Positions 31,323 to 32,349 of a stretch of 32,349 bases of DNA are shown one piece after another (position 1 is the first letter of the stretch; every line of letters begins with the position of its first letter). Made by a program: the position numbers and the translations under genes. The notes beneath the pieces are model-generated. The model saw only the letters and a list, made by a program, of their open reading frames with translations. It had not been told where the DNA came from and made no database searches. The DNA lies in contig WFXO01000019.1 of assembly GCA_015490555.1 (NCBI GenBank), forward strand, positions 1-32,349, given 5' to 3'. This stretch comes from Caldifarciminota bacterium (GTDB taxonomy: Bacteria > Hydrothermota > Hydrothermia > WGAB01).

Positions 31323-31334
31323 GGAGGGTTTCCA

Positions 31335-32349
31335 TGGGTGTGCTTTGGACCAGCACGTTGTTATGGCTTCTTGGCTTCCCCGGTCCGTATTCCGTGGGGA
31401 GTCTGTATCGCGTCTTCACGGCGGATCCCCGGGCCCCCCAAACCCTCCACTTCACCCTTTTGGACCTTCAAGGCTACCTGACCAAGTTTCCGGTGACGGG
31501 CAAACTCCAAGCCAATGAGCCGGGGACCCGGGAGGGCACGGATCTCGCCCTTGCCTTAGACGCTCACGCCGGTGCAGGGCTTGCCCTCAACCGACTTCTG
31601 GAATTGGGTGCAGATCTTCAGTTTGCAACAGATTTCTTGTATCCCGACCAAAATATCCTCTATGTCCAACAGGGCGGGGATTGGGTCGCTCGCTCGCCCA
31701 AGCCCCGGATTGCCCTCGGCTTCGGGGACCTCGCCCTGACCCTCAAACTCAGCCTGCCCTTCAAGAAGGTGGTCCACTTTGCATGGATCCCACAACTCTG
31801 GATCCCGGTCGGTCCCCAGTCATTTCGGGATTCCACAGACCTCGACACCGGCGCGATCGCATGGATGTACAAGGGCGGCTATTTCCGCCGCTTCGCAAGT
31901 CAATCCATGGCGCTTGGAACGATCTTCGCCGTGTCCTTACGCCCGGTCCCGGTTTTGGGTCTCCATCTGAATGCAGGATGGACCCGGCCACGCCTCGAAG
32001 GGGATTCTCAGACCTTCGTATACGGGGTGGGATTGGAAATTCGACTCCCCCGTGCACGACTCTTTTTCGAAGACTATACCGAGCGTTTCACGCAAAGCAC
32101 AGCGTCCCAGCGCTATGGCGAGGGATGGGCGGTCTCCACCTTGGGGCTTGAGTCGGGCCCGTACCCGGGCTCACAGTTCAATCTCCACCTCTTTTTCACC
32201 CATAAGATCCCGGGGTTGGGGCGGGATCCCAGCCTTTTCTTCCCCTACAAGCCAGATTATGGGTTTGGCTTTGGGTTCACCTATGCCTTTTCCTGGGCCC
32301 GTCCGACCCCTCCGGCTCCACCCCCGGAGGAAGAGCACCTGTCTCTTAT
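31335..32349 (+). CDS. N-terminal part of an outer-membrane beta-barrel protein; 3' end outside window
   Basis: ATG at 31335 with SD 'aaggagggtttcc'; open reading frame to the window end; amphipathic strands and a Pro-rich linker 'RPTPPAPPPEEE' as before an OmpA-like domain. Missing from the ORF track because no stop is in the window. Confidence 0.7.

Overview
The window looks like a compact bacterial chromosome segment, probably from a thermophile (inferred from gene content). It has two parts. (1) About 0.5-7.0 kb is an accessory, AT-richer island that ends at a tRNA-Gly(GCC) gene. It carries a tyrosine integrase next to the tRNA, an excisionase-like HTH protein, a second small HTH protein, a divergent S24/LexA-type repressor, a possible replication initiator, a cluster of four 20-bp direct repeats beside an AT-rich stretch, a PD-(D/E)XK-like nuclease gene interrupted by an in-frame amber codon, and a zinc-ribbon protein. 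(2) About 7.1-32.3 kb is a dense core region: murJ, an Rrf2 regulator, uvrA, a CDF transporter, plsY, dksA, a lamin-tail secreted protein with rsmA, a minus-strand operon recF-DUF721-gyrB-SHOCT/DUF4097-UPF0104-(reverse-gyrase-like), an outer-membrane barrel, a very large multi-PAS/GAF hybrid histidine kinase, bamD, and a truncated barrel protein. The most striking observation is the minus-strand CDS 16868..19285 (805 aa). It aligns by eye along its whole length to reverse gyrase (N-terminal zinc ribbon, helicase region, Toprim/topoisomerase IA region), but every catalytic motif I could align is gone: the P-loop, helicase motif VI, the Toprim acidic residues and the active-site tyrosine (Thr at that position). 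It is an intact ORF in an apparent operon with gyrB and recF, so it is a candidate reverse-gyrase-derived pseudoenzyme. All homology calls come from reading motifs, not from searches.
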